In this document: positions 37,503-45,262 of the stretch, piece after piece
Numbering within the stretch: the first letter of the stretch is position 1
Layout: each line of letters begins with the position of its first letter
Source of the DNA: Pseudarthrobacter sulfonivorans
Lineage (GTDB): Bacteria > Actinomycetota > Actinomycetes > Actinomycetales > Micrococcaceae
Reading direction: 5' to 3'
Assembly (NCBI RefSeq): GCF_024391045.1
Contig: NZ_JANFCZ010000013.1
Span: forward strand, 44,654 to 108,653
Length of the DNA: 64,000 nucleotides
Notes under the pieces: model-generated
Database searches by the model: none
The model's input: only the letters and a program-made list of their open reading frames with translations
What the model was told of the DNA's origin: nothing
Translations under genes and position numbers: made by a program

Positions 37503-38300
37503 CTACTTGGCGGGGCGGCCGTGGATGCGGACGGAGAGTTCGTCCGCCACCTTTTGGACGCGGGCCGCGAGCGCCGGCCACTGGTCCGAGGGCAGCTTGT
37601 CCTCGAGGAAGGTCACGGCCACAGCTGCCGTCGGCCAACCCACGTGATCGGTGACGGCGGCAGCGATGGACCCGAAGCCCGGCGTCACCTCACCGTGTTC
37701 GGTTGCGTATCCCCGCTGCCGGACCTGGTCAAGATGGGAGGACAGCGCCGAGTACTTCATGATGGCGCCCTCCACCTCATGCCGGGCAGTAAAGGCCGCG
37801 GCGTTCGGGTACAGGGCGCGGACCTGCGATTTTGGCAGGGCTGCCAGGATGGCCCGGCCGCTGGCGGTGAGGTGGCTGGGAAGGCGGACGCCGACGTCGG
37901 TCACCAGCGACGGGCGGTTCTTGGCCCGCTCCTCGACGATGTACAGCACATCCCGGCCATGGAGCACGGCAAGGTGGGCGCTCTCCCCAATGACGTCCAC
38001 CAGCGAGGCGAGCAGCGGGCGGCCCAGGCGGGACAGCGGCTCCTGCCGCGAGTAGGCCGAGCTCAGTTCAAAGGCGCTGATGCCCAGTCCATACCGTTGC
38101 TCCTCATGCAGATGGAGCACAAATCCGTTCGCCTCCATCACGCCCAGGAGGTGGTACACGCTGGAACGGGGCAGCTCGAGGGCCGTGGCAATGCTCGACG
38201 CCGCCATGGGACCTCGCTTCGAGGCCAACAGTTTGAGGATGCGGAGGGTGTTCTCGGCGGCGGGGACTTTGGACGTCGCCTTCGCTGCTGTGTCTGCCAT
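37503..38300 (-). CDS. IclR-family regulator of histidine use
   Basis: 265 residues. An N-terminal winged helix-turn-helix (AAENTLRILKLLASKRGPMAASSIATALELPRSSVYHLLGVMEANGFV) is followed by the IclR effector domain (YGLGISAFELSSAYSRQEPL ... SAHLAVLHGRDVLYIVEERA ... TASGRAILAALP). It lies 138 bp upstream of hutU in the same direction. Palindromes in its own upstream region and before hutU and hutG suggest it controls the whole pathway and itself. The inducer is probably urocanate or histidine, as in other hut systems. Confidence 0.9.
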   Translation of the reverse strand: MADTAAKATSKVPAAENTLRILKLLASKRGPMAASSIATALELPRSSVYHLLGVMEANGFVLHLHEEQRYGLGISAFELSSAYSRQEPLSRLGRPLLASLVDVIGESAHLAVLHGRDVLYIVEERAKNRPSLVTDVGVRLPSHLTASGRAILAALPKSQVRALYPNAAAFTARHEVEGAIMKYSALSSHLDQVRQRGYATEHGEVTPGFGSIAAAVTDHVGWPTAAVAVTFLEDKLPSDQWPALAARVQKVADELSVRIHGRPAK

Positions 38301-38333
38301 TGCCTTCTCCGATGCGTCGCCGTCGTCTTCGCC

Positions 38334-38365
38334 GGGTGTCCGGGTGTCCGGGTGTCCGGGATACC
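38334..38365. repeat. 8-bp tandem repeat upstream of iclR
   Basis: GGGTGTCC occurs three times in a row (38334, 38342, 38350), followed by GGGATACC. The last copy supplies the left arm of the weak operator at 38354, so copy-number slippage could shift regulator spacing. Confidence 0.7.
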
Positions 38366-38369
38366 GTAC
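38354..38369. promoter_or_regulatory. partial hut operator copy
   Basis: GTCCGGGATACCGTAC matches the hut operator except in the right arm (GTAC for AGAC/GGAC). It is 52 nt closer to iclR than the full site at 38421. Confidence 0.4.
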
Positions 38370-38420
38370 TTAAGCTTGCGTGCCGCAGCAGGACTTCCGG
38401 ATCCATCCCCTGGCTTCGTT

Positions 38421-38436
38421 GTCTGGGATACCAGAC
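38421..38436. promoter_or_regulatory. hut operator palindrome before the iclR gene
   Basis: GTCTGGGATACCAGAC has perfect 6-bp arms around GATA. It lies 121 bp before the iclR-type start and suggests self-control. Core GTCYGGGATWCCRGAC is shared with the hutG and hutU sites. Confidence 0.65.
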
Positions 38437-38520
38437 TATTCTCCTTGGGTTTCCTATGGACGGCGTGGCTGAGAAGGCAAGGGGCTGGCACACGGGCCGC
38501 ATTTCGGTAGAGTGCCCGCT

Positions 38521-38634
38521 ATGGACCAGCAAGAGACGCTGCATCATTACCTGCGCGGCCGGCTCCTCCCATGGCTTGACGACGGTGCCGGCACACATCG
38601 TGCCGTGATCGAAGCTGCGGCGAGGCAGGCATGA
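38521..38634 (+). CDS. 37-residue small ORF coupled to the HhH gene
   Basis: The ORF reads MDQQETLHHYLRGRLLPWLD and continues to a TGA at 38632-38634, overlapping the ATG of the following gene (ATGA). The lead resembles the start of DinB/DUF664-type proteins (a short helix with LHxYL), but only 37 residues remain, so it could be the stub of a deleted DinB-like gene or a short coupled peptide. No strong ribosome site was seen. Existence as a protein is uncertain. Confidence 0.35.
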   Translation: MDQQETLHHYLRGRLLPWLDDGAGTHRAVIEAAARQA

Positions 38635-38843
38635 CCACCCGGGACGTTCCGGCACAGATCGGGGACCTGCCTCCGGTTGGCCGGCCTGCCAACAGCGCCC
38701 TGCTCAACGCGGGCATCACGTCGCTGGCTGAGGTGGCCGCGCTGGGCCGCAGGGAATTACTTGCCATGCACGGGGTAGGCCCCAAGGCTGTTCGGATCCT
38801 CGAAGCCGCCGCCGCGGAGCGTGGGGTCACGTTCGCACCCTGA
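38631..38843 (+). CDS. small helix-hairpin-helix protein
   Basis: 70 residues. The second half (RPANSALLNAGITSLAEVAALGRRELLAMHGVGPKAVRILEAAAAE) is a helix-hairpin-helix unit like the RNA polymerase alpha C-terminal domain, with the GVGPKA turn that contacts the DNA backbone. Such short proteins are common in this group and may bind DNA. It overlaps the 37-residue ORF upstream by 4 bp. Its partner is unknown. Confidence 0.75.
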   Translation: MTTRDVPAQIGDLPPVGRPANSALLNAGITSLAEVAALGRRELLAMHGVGPKAVRILEAAAAERGVTFAP

Positions 38844-38956
38844 GTGAAACAGCCCCACCCTGACGCCCGTGATCCTGGACTCCAGCCGGACCAGTTCACT
38901 GGGCAGGCCCCGCAAATGCATCGTCCGCTCTGGCCTATGTGGATAACCTTGCGCGT

Positions 38957-39928
38957 TTACACGCGAACAACCACCTTGCCGCGGACCAACCCCCGGTGCA
39001 GATAGTCGATGGCGGCAGCAGCATCGGCCAGGTCATAGACCTTGTCCACGGCCGGTTTCACTGTGCCCGCTTCCAGCAGCGCAGTCAGCGCGTCAAGATC
39101 GGCGTGGTTTTCCTTCGCCATCAGAGCCTTGAATTTCTGCCCGGAAAACAGTGCGGCCAGGGGCGCAACCAGCGAGCGCTCAAATCCGCCAGTGACCTTC
39201 CCTCCGCCTTCCCCTCCGACGATCACCAAGGTTCCGCGCGGTGCGAGCGCGCGCCTCAAAACAGCAAGGGACCGGTTACCGGCAGTATCGATGATGACGT
39301 CGTAACGGACACCGGCGAGCGTGAAATCATCCCTGGTGTAGTCGATGACACGGTCAGCTCCGAGCGACCGGACCAGATCCACCTTGCCCGTGCTGCAGAC
39401 CCCGGTGACCTCCGCCCCAAAGGCCTTGGCGATCTGCACGGCAAAGGATCCCACTCCCCCGCCCGCGCCGATGACCAGAATTTTCTGCCCGGCGGTGACC
39501 TGGCCGGCGTCGCGGATGGCCTGCAGCGCGGTGATGGCGGAGATGGGAGTGGCTGCGGTTTCCTCAAAGGTAAGGTTTGCCGGCCTGCGGGCCAACAGCG
39601 TCTCCTTCGCGCAAACGTATTCGGCAAATGACCCCTCGCTTGTGCCGAACACCTCGTCGCCGGGCTGGAAGCGGGTCACGCCGGTGCCAACATCCTCGAC
39701 AACACCGGCAACCTCCCTGCCGCGGACAGGCACCTTGGGTTTCGTTAAACCAAAGCCGAAAAGCCGGACAAGGTACGGGCGTCCGGTCATGAGGTGCCAC
39801 ACCCCCTGGTCGACGCCCGCGGCTTTGACTTTGAGAAGCACCTCACCGGCTCCCGGCACCGGCCGGGGGATGTCCCGGAGTGCCAGCACATCCGCATTGC
39901 CGTAAACGTCCTGCACGATAGCTTTCAT
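38957..39928 (-). CDS. MDR-family NADPH:quinone/alcohol oxidoreductase
   Basis: 323 residues of the medium-chain dehydrogenase fold. The N-terminal GroES part has KAAGVDQGVWHLMTGRPY and VPVRGREVAGVVEDVGTGV; the coenzyme part has VIGAGGGVGSFAVQIAKAFGAEVTGVCSTGK, whose end suggests NADPH. Zinc-binding Cys and His sites are absent, placing it with quinone-oxidoreductase-like enzymes. It is last of a three-gene operon (membrane protein, XRE regulator, this gene) with a 4-bp ATGA overlap. Confidence 0.88.
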   Translation of the reverse strand: MKAIVQDVYGNADVLALRDIPRPVPGAGEVLLKVKAAGVDQGVWHLMTGRPYLVRLFGFGLTKPKVPVRGREVAGVVEDVGTGVTRFQPGDEVFGTSEGSFAEYVCAKETLLARRPANLTFEETAATPISAITALQAIRDAGQVTAGQKILVIGAGGGVGSFAVQIAKAFGAEVTGVCSTGKVDLVRSLGADRVIDYTRDDFTLAGVRYDVIIDTAGNRSLAVLRRALAPRGTLVIVGGEGGGKVTGGFERSLVAPLAALFSGQKFKALMAKENHADLDALTALLEAGTVKPAVDKVYDLADAAAAIDYLHRGLVRGKVVVRV

Positions 39929-40155
39929 GATGCGTCTCCTAGGACTGGGTACTGGAACACGTCCTCAAGCGGCACGCTGAGCACGTGGGCGATCTGGAAG
40001 GCCATTTCCAGGGACGGCGAATACCGGCCCTGCTCGATGGCAATAACGGTCTGACGGGTGACACCCACCCGCTCGGCAAGTTCGGCCTGGGTCATTTCGC
40101 CGCGCTCGAATCGCAGCCGGCGAATGGAATTGGTGACGCGTGTGGGCTTCACCAT
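39925..40155 (-). CDS. XRE-family small transcriptional regulator
   Basis: 76 residues, nearly all one helix-turn-helix (MTQAELAERVGVTRQTVIAIEQGRYSPSLEMAFQIAHVL). This YgzD/CopR-like minimal type often represses its own operon with a membrane partner. The ATG at 40153-40155 overlaps the stop of the membrane gene by 7 bp and has GGGGATT upstream. It likely binds the two ATGTAA-N8-TKACAT palindromes at the operon promoter. Confidence 0.88.
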   Translation of the reverse strand: MVKPTRVTNSIRRLRFERGEMTQAELAERVGVTRQTVIAIEQGRYSPSLEMAFQIAHVLSVPLEDVFQYPVLGDAS

Positions 40156-40577
40156 GGCTGGAATCCCCGGCGGTAGGCAACAATCTTGGCCACGGAGCCC
40201 AGGATCGCGGACAGCACGAACGCGAGGTAGATGACGTTGGCGATCCAGAAGTGCTCCCATTCGGCCATGGCCATCAGCAGCGCGGCCACTCCCCCGATGA
40301 CCAGAAAGGACTGGCCGATATGTTCGCCGAAGCGGTAGATCTCCCTGTCCCGCTGGTCCTTCCTCCCGGCGTCACGGGGTGAGGAGATCCCGATCACCGC
40401 ATGCACGGCGATGGAGGCCGCAATGGAACCTCCGATGGTCCACAGCAGCGGTGCAACGTACGGCACCTCGGCGATGGCCGTGGTGCCGGCGATGCCAAGA
40501 ATGACGGCCAGGTACACGCCGTAGGAGGCAATCGCCGCAGCCCCCATGATCCAGGCGCTCTTCTCTTCGAACGACAT
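40149..40577 (-). CDS. four-helix membrane protein paired with XRE regulator
   Basis: 142 residues, four membrane helices (IMGAAAIASYGVYLAVILGIAG; VAPLLWTIGGSIAASIAVHAVIG; a pair from SFLVIGGVAALLMAMA to YLAFVLSAILGSVAKIV). It resembles DUF2178-like proteins found next to small XRE regulators. It may sense a membrane state and relay to the regulator, but that is inference. GGCAGGAG precedes the ATG at 40577; the open frame to 40736 runs through the promoter and is not used. Confidence 0.82.
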   Translation of the reverse strand: MSFEEKSAWIMGAAAIASYGVYLAVILGIAGTTAIAEVPYVAPLLWTIGGSIAASIAVHAVIGISSPRDAGRKDQRDREIYRFGEHIGQSFLVIGGVAALLMAMAEWEHFWIANVIYLAFVLSAILGSVAKIVAYRRGFQPW

Positions 40578-40616
40578 TTCCGCTCCTGCCACGTTCCACC
40601 AACCAAGGGGACCCAG

Positions 40617-40636
40617 ATGTAAAGCAAAGCTGACAT
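40617..40636. promoter_or_regulatory. operator O1 (ATGTAA-N8-TGACAT)
   Basis: Palindrome with 5 of 6 arm positions matched. It covers the predicted transcription start of the XRE operon and is spaced 26 bp, centre to centre, from O2. Confidence 0.6.
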
Positions 40637-40641
40637 TCCCC

Positions 40642-40670
40642 AATGTAAAGAAAGGATTACATGATGTCAA
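40642..40670 (-). promoter_or_regulatory. promoter of the membrane protein/XRE/oxidoreductase operon with operator O2
   Basis: On the reverse strand a perfect -35 TTGACA (40665-40670) is followed after 17 nt by a -10 TACATT (40642-40647). The perfect palindrome ATGTAA-N8-TTACAT (O2, 40643-40662) fills the spacer and -10 box, so a bound regulator would block polymerase. Confidence 0.7.
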
Positions 40671-40818
40671 CAGTTTCTTACTCCATTCACGGGAGTAACA
40701 AGCCAAACCCGCCCTGTCTGAGATCGAAGACACCAAGCCCCCGTGAGGCTCATCACGTCAGCCGCCAAAATGGTCTGCTGGTTAGCGTCCCCCTCCCCAA
40801 TGACGAGAAGGTATTTGT

Positions 40819-42324
40819 ATGCAGCAAGCAGCCGCCACACAGGACACAGCCAGCCACGACGTTAGCCAAACCGGGAACGCCAGGGAAGGCGCCGCCGTCG
40901 GACGCGTTCTGGGCGGTGCACTCAACCGGGAACTGAACGTCCGGCACATCCGGTTTATGGCCCTCGGCTCGGCCATCGGCACCGGCCTGTTTTACGGTTC
41001 AGCCTCGGCGATCCAGAAGGCCGGGCCGGCGGTGCTGCTCGCGTACATCATCGGCGGCGCAGCGGTGTTCATGGTGATGCGGGCCCTCGGTGAGATGGCC
41101 GTGCGGCACCCGGTTTCCGGTTCGTTCGGCCAGTACGCCAGCCGGTATCTTGGGCCGCTGGCCGGGTTCGTGACCGGCTGGACGTACGTCTTTGAGATGG
41201 CCATTGTGGCCATCGCGGACGTGACAGCCTTCAGTATCTATATGGGCTTCTGGTTCCCCCAGGTGGACCGCTGGATCTGGATCCTGGCCATCATCTGCTT
41301 CCTGGCCGCCCTGAACCTGCTCAGCGTCAAAGTCTTCGGCGAGCTGGAGTTCTGGTTCTCGCTCATCAAGGTGTCAGCCATCATCGCCATGATCGCCGGC
41401 GGAGCGGCAATCATCGCCTTTGGCTTCCAGACCGGCGGGTCCACCGTGGCCCCGGGGCTCGGCAATTTGGTGGAGCACGGCGGGCTCTTCCCGAACGGCT
41501 TCGGCGGACTCCTGGCCTCGTTCGCTGTGGTGATGTTCGCCTTCGGCGGGATCGAAACCCTCGGCATCACAGCGGGTGAGGCCGCGGATCCCAAGAAAGT
41601 CATTCCCAAAGCCGTCAACACTGTGCCCGTCCGGGTCCTGCTGTTCTACGTCCTCACCCTCGGCATCCTGATGAGCCTCTTCCCGTGGAACGAGATCGGC
41701 ACCAACGGCAGCCCCTTTGTGCAGATTTTCAGCAGCCTCGGCATCCCGGCGGCACCGCACATCCTCAACGCCGTGGTGATCACCGCCGCACTGTCCGCCA
41801 TCAACAGCGACATCTTCGGCGCCGGCCGGATCCTCTTCGGGCTGTCCGGCCAGGGCCACGCGCCGTCGGTCTTCGGCAAGGTTTCCCGCCACGGCGTTCC
41901 GTGGATGACGGTGGTGATGATGGCCGGCATCCTGCTGGTGGGCGTTGTCCTGAACGCTGTGATTCCGGAGGACGTGTTCATTGTGATCGCCTCGATTGCC
42001 ACGTTCGCCACCGTCTGGGTATGGGTCATGATCCTCGCTTCCCACGTGGCCATGAAGCGGGAGATCGCGCGGAAGGGCCTGCCGGCGTCGGAATTTCCGT
42101 CCCCTTGGTGGCCGGCAGCGTCCGTCGTCACCATCGCGTTCATGGCACTGGTCATCGGCGTCCTGGGAGCCTTCGAGGATACGCGCGTGGCACTGTACGT
42201 GGGTGCGGTTTGGCTGGGGCTGCTGGTGCTCGCGTACCGCCTGTGGGTCAAGGGGAACGGACGACGGCGGGCCGACCTTGTGGACGAAACCTCACCTCTG
42301 CCGGTGGTCCCCTCAGCCCGGTAG
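40819..42324 (+). CDS. amino acid permease (APC family, ProY/AnsP-like)
   Basis: 501 residues, twelve membrane helices. The opening [42 protein letters not shown] is the signature of the amino acid transporter family used for proline, histidine, GABA or asparagine. GAGAAGG precedes the ATG. A degenerate copy of the hut operator (GTCTGAGATCGAAGAC, 12 of 16 matches, 40716-40731) lies about 90 bp upstream, so histidine is one possible substrate. Confidence 0.9.
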   Translation: MQQAAATQDTASHDVSQTGNAREGAAVGRVLGGALNRELNVRHIRFMALGSAIGTGLFYGSASAIQKAGPAVLLAYIIGGAAVFMVMRALGEMAVRHPVSGSFGQYASRYLGPLAGFVTGWTYVFEMAIVAIADVTAFSIYMGFWFPQVDRWIWILAIICFLAALNLLSVKVFGELEFWFSLIKVSAIIAMIAGGAAIIAFGFQTGGSTVAPGLGNLVEHGGLFPNGFGGLLASFAVVMFAFGGIETLGITAGEAADPKKVIPKAVNTVPVRVLLFYVLTLGILMSLFPWNEIGTNGSPFVQIFSSLGIPAAPHILNAVVITAALSAINSDIFGAGRILFGLSGQGHAPSVFGKVSRHGVPWMTVVMMAGILLVGVVLNAVIPEDVFIVIASIATFATVWVWVMILASHVAMKREIARKGLPASEFPSPWWPAASVVTIAFMALVIGVLGAFEDTRVALYVGAVWLGLLVLAYRLWVKGNGRRRADLVDETSPLPVVPSAR

Positions 42325-42372
42325 GCAGGCGAACGCCGTCCATCCCATCCCCGGGCACCCAACTGCACCCCG

Positions 42373-42507
42373 GACGCTCTCGCACTTGATGTCGCTTAGA
42401 CCCGAATGCTCTATCACTCTCTTGTGGAGAGTGATAGAGCATTCGGTGCTTTCCTGCATCAACTGATAGAGCGTCGGCTCAAACGGCGCAGCAAGTGCGA
42501 GAGCGTC
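42373..42507. repeat. nested palindromic intergenic element
   Basis: The inner hairpin pairs 42402-42421 (CCGAATGCTCTATCACTCTC) with 42427-42446 exactly, 20 bp around TTGTG. An outer repeat GACGCTCTCGCACTTG (42373-42388) is matched exactly at 42492-42507. A third TGATAGAGC word lies near 42462. It fills the gap after the amino acid permease and before the convergent NmrA-like gene. No T-run makes it a plain terminator. Confidence 0.8.
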
Positions 42508-42523
42508 GGGGAAGGCTGCTGGT

Positions 42524-43387
42524 TTAGGCGGTGGCGAGGGCTGCGCGGACGGCCTCCGGCATGGACGTGGTGGGCCGGCCGATCAGCTGGCGAAGGTCCG
42601 AGCCGCTGACAATAAGATCGCCCCTGGCAATGCCGAGGTCCGAGTCGGCCAGGATGTCAGCGAAGGGCTGCGGAACGCCGAAACCTGCTAGCAGTCCGGC
42701 GTAGTCGCTGGCCGGGAGGTCCTGGTAAGCCACGGTGGTGTTGGCTGCGGTGCTGATTTCCCGGGCCAGCTCGGGGAGCGTGAACGCCTGGTCGCCGCCC
42801 AGCTCGTACACCTTGCCTGCTTGGTTCTCGGCCACGAGGACGGCTGCAGCGGCCTCGGCGTAATCCTTGCGGGACGCGGCACTGACCTTGCCTTCGCCGG
42901 CACTGCCGGCGAGGGCACCCTGAGCCAGCGTTCCCTGCAGTTGCTCCGTGTAGTTTTCGAGGTACCAGCCGTTGCGAAGCAGGACGAACGGAACTCCCGA
43001 GTCCTTGAGGAGGTCCTCGGTGGCCTGGTGCTCCGCGGCCAGCTTCATGCCGGTGGTGCCGGCGTTGGCGATGCTGGTGTAAGCCAGCAGCTCCACGCCT
43101 GCGGCCTTGGCGGCATCGATGACAGTGCGGTGCTGCTCAACCCGCTGGCCCACCTCGCTGCCGGAGATCAGCAGGACTTTGGTGGCACCGTCGAGGGCCT
43201 TCGCCACGGAAGCGGCGTCGGTGTAGTCCATCGCCCTGACCTGCACGCCGCGTGCTTCAAAGTCGGCCAGCTTCCCAATGGAACGCCCGGCGGCCACAAT
43301 CTCTGCGGCCGGAACGTTGCGCTCCAGGAGGGCTTCGACGACGTGGCGGCCAAGCTGTCCGGTTGCTCCGGTAATAACGATGCTCAT
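42524..43387 (-). CDS. NmrA-like NAD(P)-binding oxidoreductase (QorB-type)
   Basis: 287 residues. The Rossmann motif TGATGQLGRHVVEALL is at residues 6-21 and an atypical SDR layout follows (VLLISGSEVGQRVEQHRTVIDAAKAAGVELLAYTSI; FVLLRNGWYLENY). It matches QorB/NmrA proteins that bind NADPH and often reduce quinones. AAAGGAAC precedes the ATG at 43387. It is divergent from an HxlR-family regulator, the usual pairing. Confidence 0.88.
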   Translation of the reverse strand: MSIVITGATGQLGRHVVEALLERNVPAAEIVAAGRSIGKLADFEARGVQVRAMDYTDAASVAKALDGATKVLLISGSEVGQRVEQHRTVIDAAKAAGVELLAYTSIANAGTTGMKLAAEHQATEDLLKDSGVPFVLLRNGWYLENYTEQLQGTLAQGALAGSAGEGKVSAASRKDYAEAAAAVLVAENQAGKVYELGGDQAFTLPELAREISTAANTTVAYQDLPASDYAGLLAGFGVPQPFADILADSDLGIARGDLIVSGSDLRQLIGRPTTSMPEAVRAALATA

Positions 43388-43484
43388 GGGTGTTCCTTTC
43401 ACCATCTGCAAAGGGGGTCATCCTGCACAACGAGCCCCTTCGACAATTACTTCCCACCGGAGAGTACGCACTTTGAAGTTAGGT

Positions 43485-43502
43485 ACTCACCTTTTGGTAA
43501 GT
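43485..43502. promoter_or_regulatory. probable HxlR operator
   Basis: ACTCACC-TTTT-GGTAAGT is a near-palindrome (6 of 7 pairs) lying directly before the HxlR start, in the divergent gap to the NmrA-like gene. HxlR dimers bind such sites and respond to redox or aldehydes. Confidence 0.5.
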
Positions 43503-43509
43503 TAGGGGC

Positions 43510-43887
43510 ATGGAAGCACAGACATTTCCGGCCCGCCTGCCCGCAGGCTTTGCCGACGGCGTGTTCCCCGCCGGGTGCCCCAGCCGGACGGTGCTGGACC
43601 ACATCACCAGCAAATGGGGAGTGCTGATCCTGGTGGCACTCTCCGAAGGTGAACAGCGGTGGAGCGAACTCCGGCGCCGGGCCGAAGGCATCAGCGAGAA
43701 GATGCTGGCACAGACCCTGAAAACACTCGAGAATGACGGCCTGGTGCACCGCCATGCCCGGCCGGTGATTCCGCCCCGGGTGGACTACAGCCTCACCGAC
43801 CGCGGCTATGAACTGACGGCCCTGCTCGTTCCCCTGGTGGCCTGGGCCTACGACAACGCCGGGGAAATCCTCAAGACCCGGCCCTGA
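43510..43887 (+). CDS. HxlR-family transcriptional regulator
   Basis: 125 residues with the HxlR winged helix: LDHITSKWGVLILVALSEGEQRWSELRRRAEGISEKMLAQTLKTLENDGLV. A conserved Cys near the N-terminus (FPAGCPSRTVLDHI) is the redox-reactive residue of QorR/HypR types. It is divergent from the NmrA-like gene, which it probably represses until oxidative or aldehyde stress. Confidence 0.9.
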   Translation: MEAQTFPARLPAGFADGVFPAGCPSRTVLDHITSKWGVLILVALSEGEQRWSELRRRAEGISEKMLAQTLKTLENDGLVHRHARPVIPPRVDYSLTDRGYELTALLVPLVAWAYDNAGEILKTRP

Positions 43888-43969
43888 GAAAGCGGCGCAG
43901 TACACGGCGCAGGCGGCCGGGAAAATTACTTCATTCGCCTAAGTACCGGCGCCGCACAAACTCGAGTAC

Positions 43970-44018
43970 ATGTTACTGGTGTGACTGGTGTGAATAGCCC
44001 ATAGCGTTCTTCTAAGGT
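43970..44018 (+). promoter_or_regulatory. promoter region with 9-nt-spaced GT-repeats
   Basis: GTTAC, GTGAC and GTGAA start at 43972, 43981 and 43990, each 9 nt apart, including a perfect ACTGGTGTG tandem repeat (43975-43992). GTGAAT (43990-43995) and TAAGGT (44013-44018) form a -35/-10 pair with a 17-nt spacer. The 22 bases from 43970 match 18 of 22 at 11393. A CTCTGCTGGGAG word at 44044 also has a relative at 11441. Confidence 0.45.
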
Positions 44019-44111
44019 GCCAGCCAGGAATATGAGGACCATCCTCTGCTGGGAGCTTCCGGCTACCGCACCATAGCAGGCGGCTCCACGCCGCTTCGAG
44101 GAGTGGTTCGC

Positions 44112-44375
44112 ATGGTGAAAGCACATGTCCAGGACCTGGCGAGTATGGGCAGGCCCGTCAGACTTTCCACGCTCATCGCCGGGGCCTGGCGGCGGGCACT
44201 CGCGGCTACCGGCCCGAGGTCCCCCTACCGGGTGGGCGATGCGGTGGTGGGAGACGACCCCTTCAACGGCCGGCAGGAAGGGATCGTGGTGTCCCACCGC
44301 GGTCCGTCCGTGGAACTGAGCGCCGCGGCGGGAGTGTTCTACTACGACCACCGCCACCTGAGGCCGCAGGACTGA
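44112..44375 (+). CDS. small SH3-like protein of unknown function
   Basis: 87 residues with a basic N-terminal helix (RPVRLSTLIAGAWRRALAA) and a beta-rich C-terminal half (YRVGDAVVGDDPFNGRQEGIVVSHRGPSVELSAAAGVFYYDHRHLRP). No named family is recognised. GAGGAG lies 10 nt before the ATG; a GTG three codons earlier is too close to it. Its promoter shares repeats with the NlpC/P60 gene, so a common regulator is possible. Its stop codon lies inside a perfect inverted repeat. Confidence 0.65.
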   Translation: MVKAHVQDLASMGRPVRLSTLIAGAWRRALAATGPRSPYRVGDAVVGDDPFNGRQEGIVVSHRGPSVELSAAAGVFYYDHRHLRPQD

Positions 44376-44435
44376 GTTTTTGTCCAGATAACGCGCGTTC
44401 ACGGGTATTTGGGTGCGTTATCTGGACAAAAACTC
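44374..44435. repeat. perfect 21-bp inverted repeat between convergent genes
   Basis: The arms 44374-44394 (GAGTTTTTGTCCAG...) and 44415-44435 are exact reverse complements with a 20-nt loop. The T-tract is on the 5' side and the A-tract on the 3' side, the reverse of an intrinsic terminator on both strands. Confidence 0.8.
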
Positions 44436-44448
44436 TTCGGGCGGGAGG

Positions 44449-45198
44449 TCAGCGGGCTGACCAGCCGCCGTCCATGGTGTAGCTGGCCCCTGTCACCATG
44501 CCGGCGTGATCGGACGCCAGCCAGGCCACCAGCGATGCCACTTCGGCCGGTTCCACCAGCCGCTTGATGGCGGACTCGGTGAGCATGACCTTGGCCAGCA
44601 CCTCCGATTCAGGGATCCCGTGGACCTTGGCCTGATCAGTGATCTGCTTCTCCACCAGCGGCGTGCGGACATAGCCCGGGTTCACACAATTGGAGGTGAC
44701 GCCGTGGTCCCCGCCCTCAAGCGCCGTCACCTTGCTCAGCCCTTCCAGGCCGTGCTTGGCGGATACGTACGCACTCTTGAACGGGGAGGCACGGATGCCA
44801 TGCACCGAGGACAGGTTGATGATGCGCCCAAACCCGTTGGTGTACATGTGCGGCAATGCGGCCCGGATCAGCAGGAACGGCGCCTCCAGCATGAGGGCGA
44901 TGATCCGGCGGAATTCCACGGGATCAAAATCCTCGATGGGGCTGATCCGCTGGATCCCGGCGTTGTTCACCAGGATGTCGCAGTCCAGGCTCAGGGTGCT
45001 GAGCCTGTCCACGTCCAGCAGGTCAACAGCCCAGGAGGTGCCGCCCACTTCGTCAGCGAGTGCGGCAGCGCCGGCGGCGTCGACGTCGGCAACCACCACC
45101 TTCGCGCCGCGGGCGGCGAGCTCCCGGACACACGCTGCGCCGATTCCGCTGGCGCCGCCGGTGACAACTGCCTTGCGGCCGTTCAGTGTGTTTTCCAT
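44449..45198 (-). CDS. SDR-family 3-hydroxybutyrate dehydrogenase-like enzyme
   Basis: About 249 residues. Classical SDR with TGGASGIG (NAD site), NNAG, the catalytic Ser of LSSVHG and the YVSAKHG motif (Tyr-x3-Lys). The stretch VHGIRASPFKSAYVSAKHGLEGLSKVTALE is characteristic of D-3-hydroxybutyrate dehydrogenase (acetoacetate/3-hydroxybutyrate, NAD+). The frame extends to 45231; I chose the ATG at 45198 since the fold starts there, though neither start has a strong ribosome site. It follows an MHS-type transporter on the same strand. Confidence 0.85.
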   Translation of the reverse strand: MENTLNGRKAVVTGGASGIGAACVRELAARGAKVVVADVDAAGAAALADEVGGTSWAVDLLDVDRLSTLSLDCDILVNNAGIQRISPIEDFDPVEFRRIIALMLEAPFLLIRAALPHMYTNGFGRIINLSSVHGIRASPFKSAYVSAKHGLEGLSKVTALEGGDHGVTSNCVNPGYVRTPLVEKQITDQAKVHGIPESEVLAKVMLTESAIKRLVEPAEVASLVAWLASDHAGMVTGASYTMDGGWSAR

Positions 45199-45262
45199 TG
45201 CAGATCCGGTTCCCATCGTGTTCAGTTCCATCAGGCTTCGCGGTTAAGGCTGTTCAAGCGGT

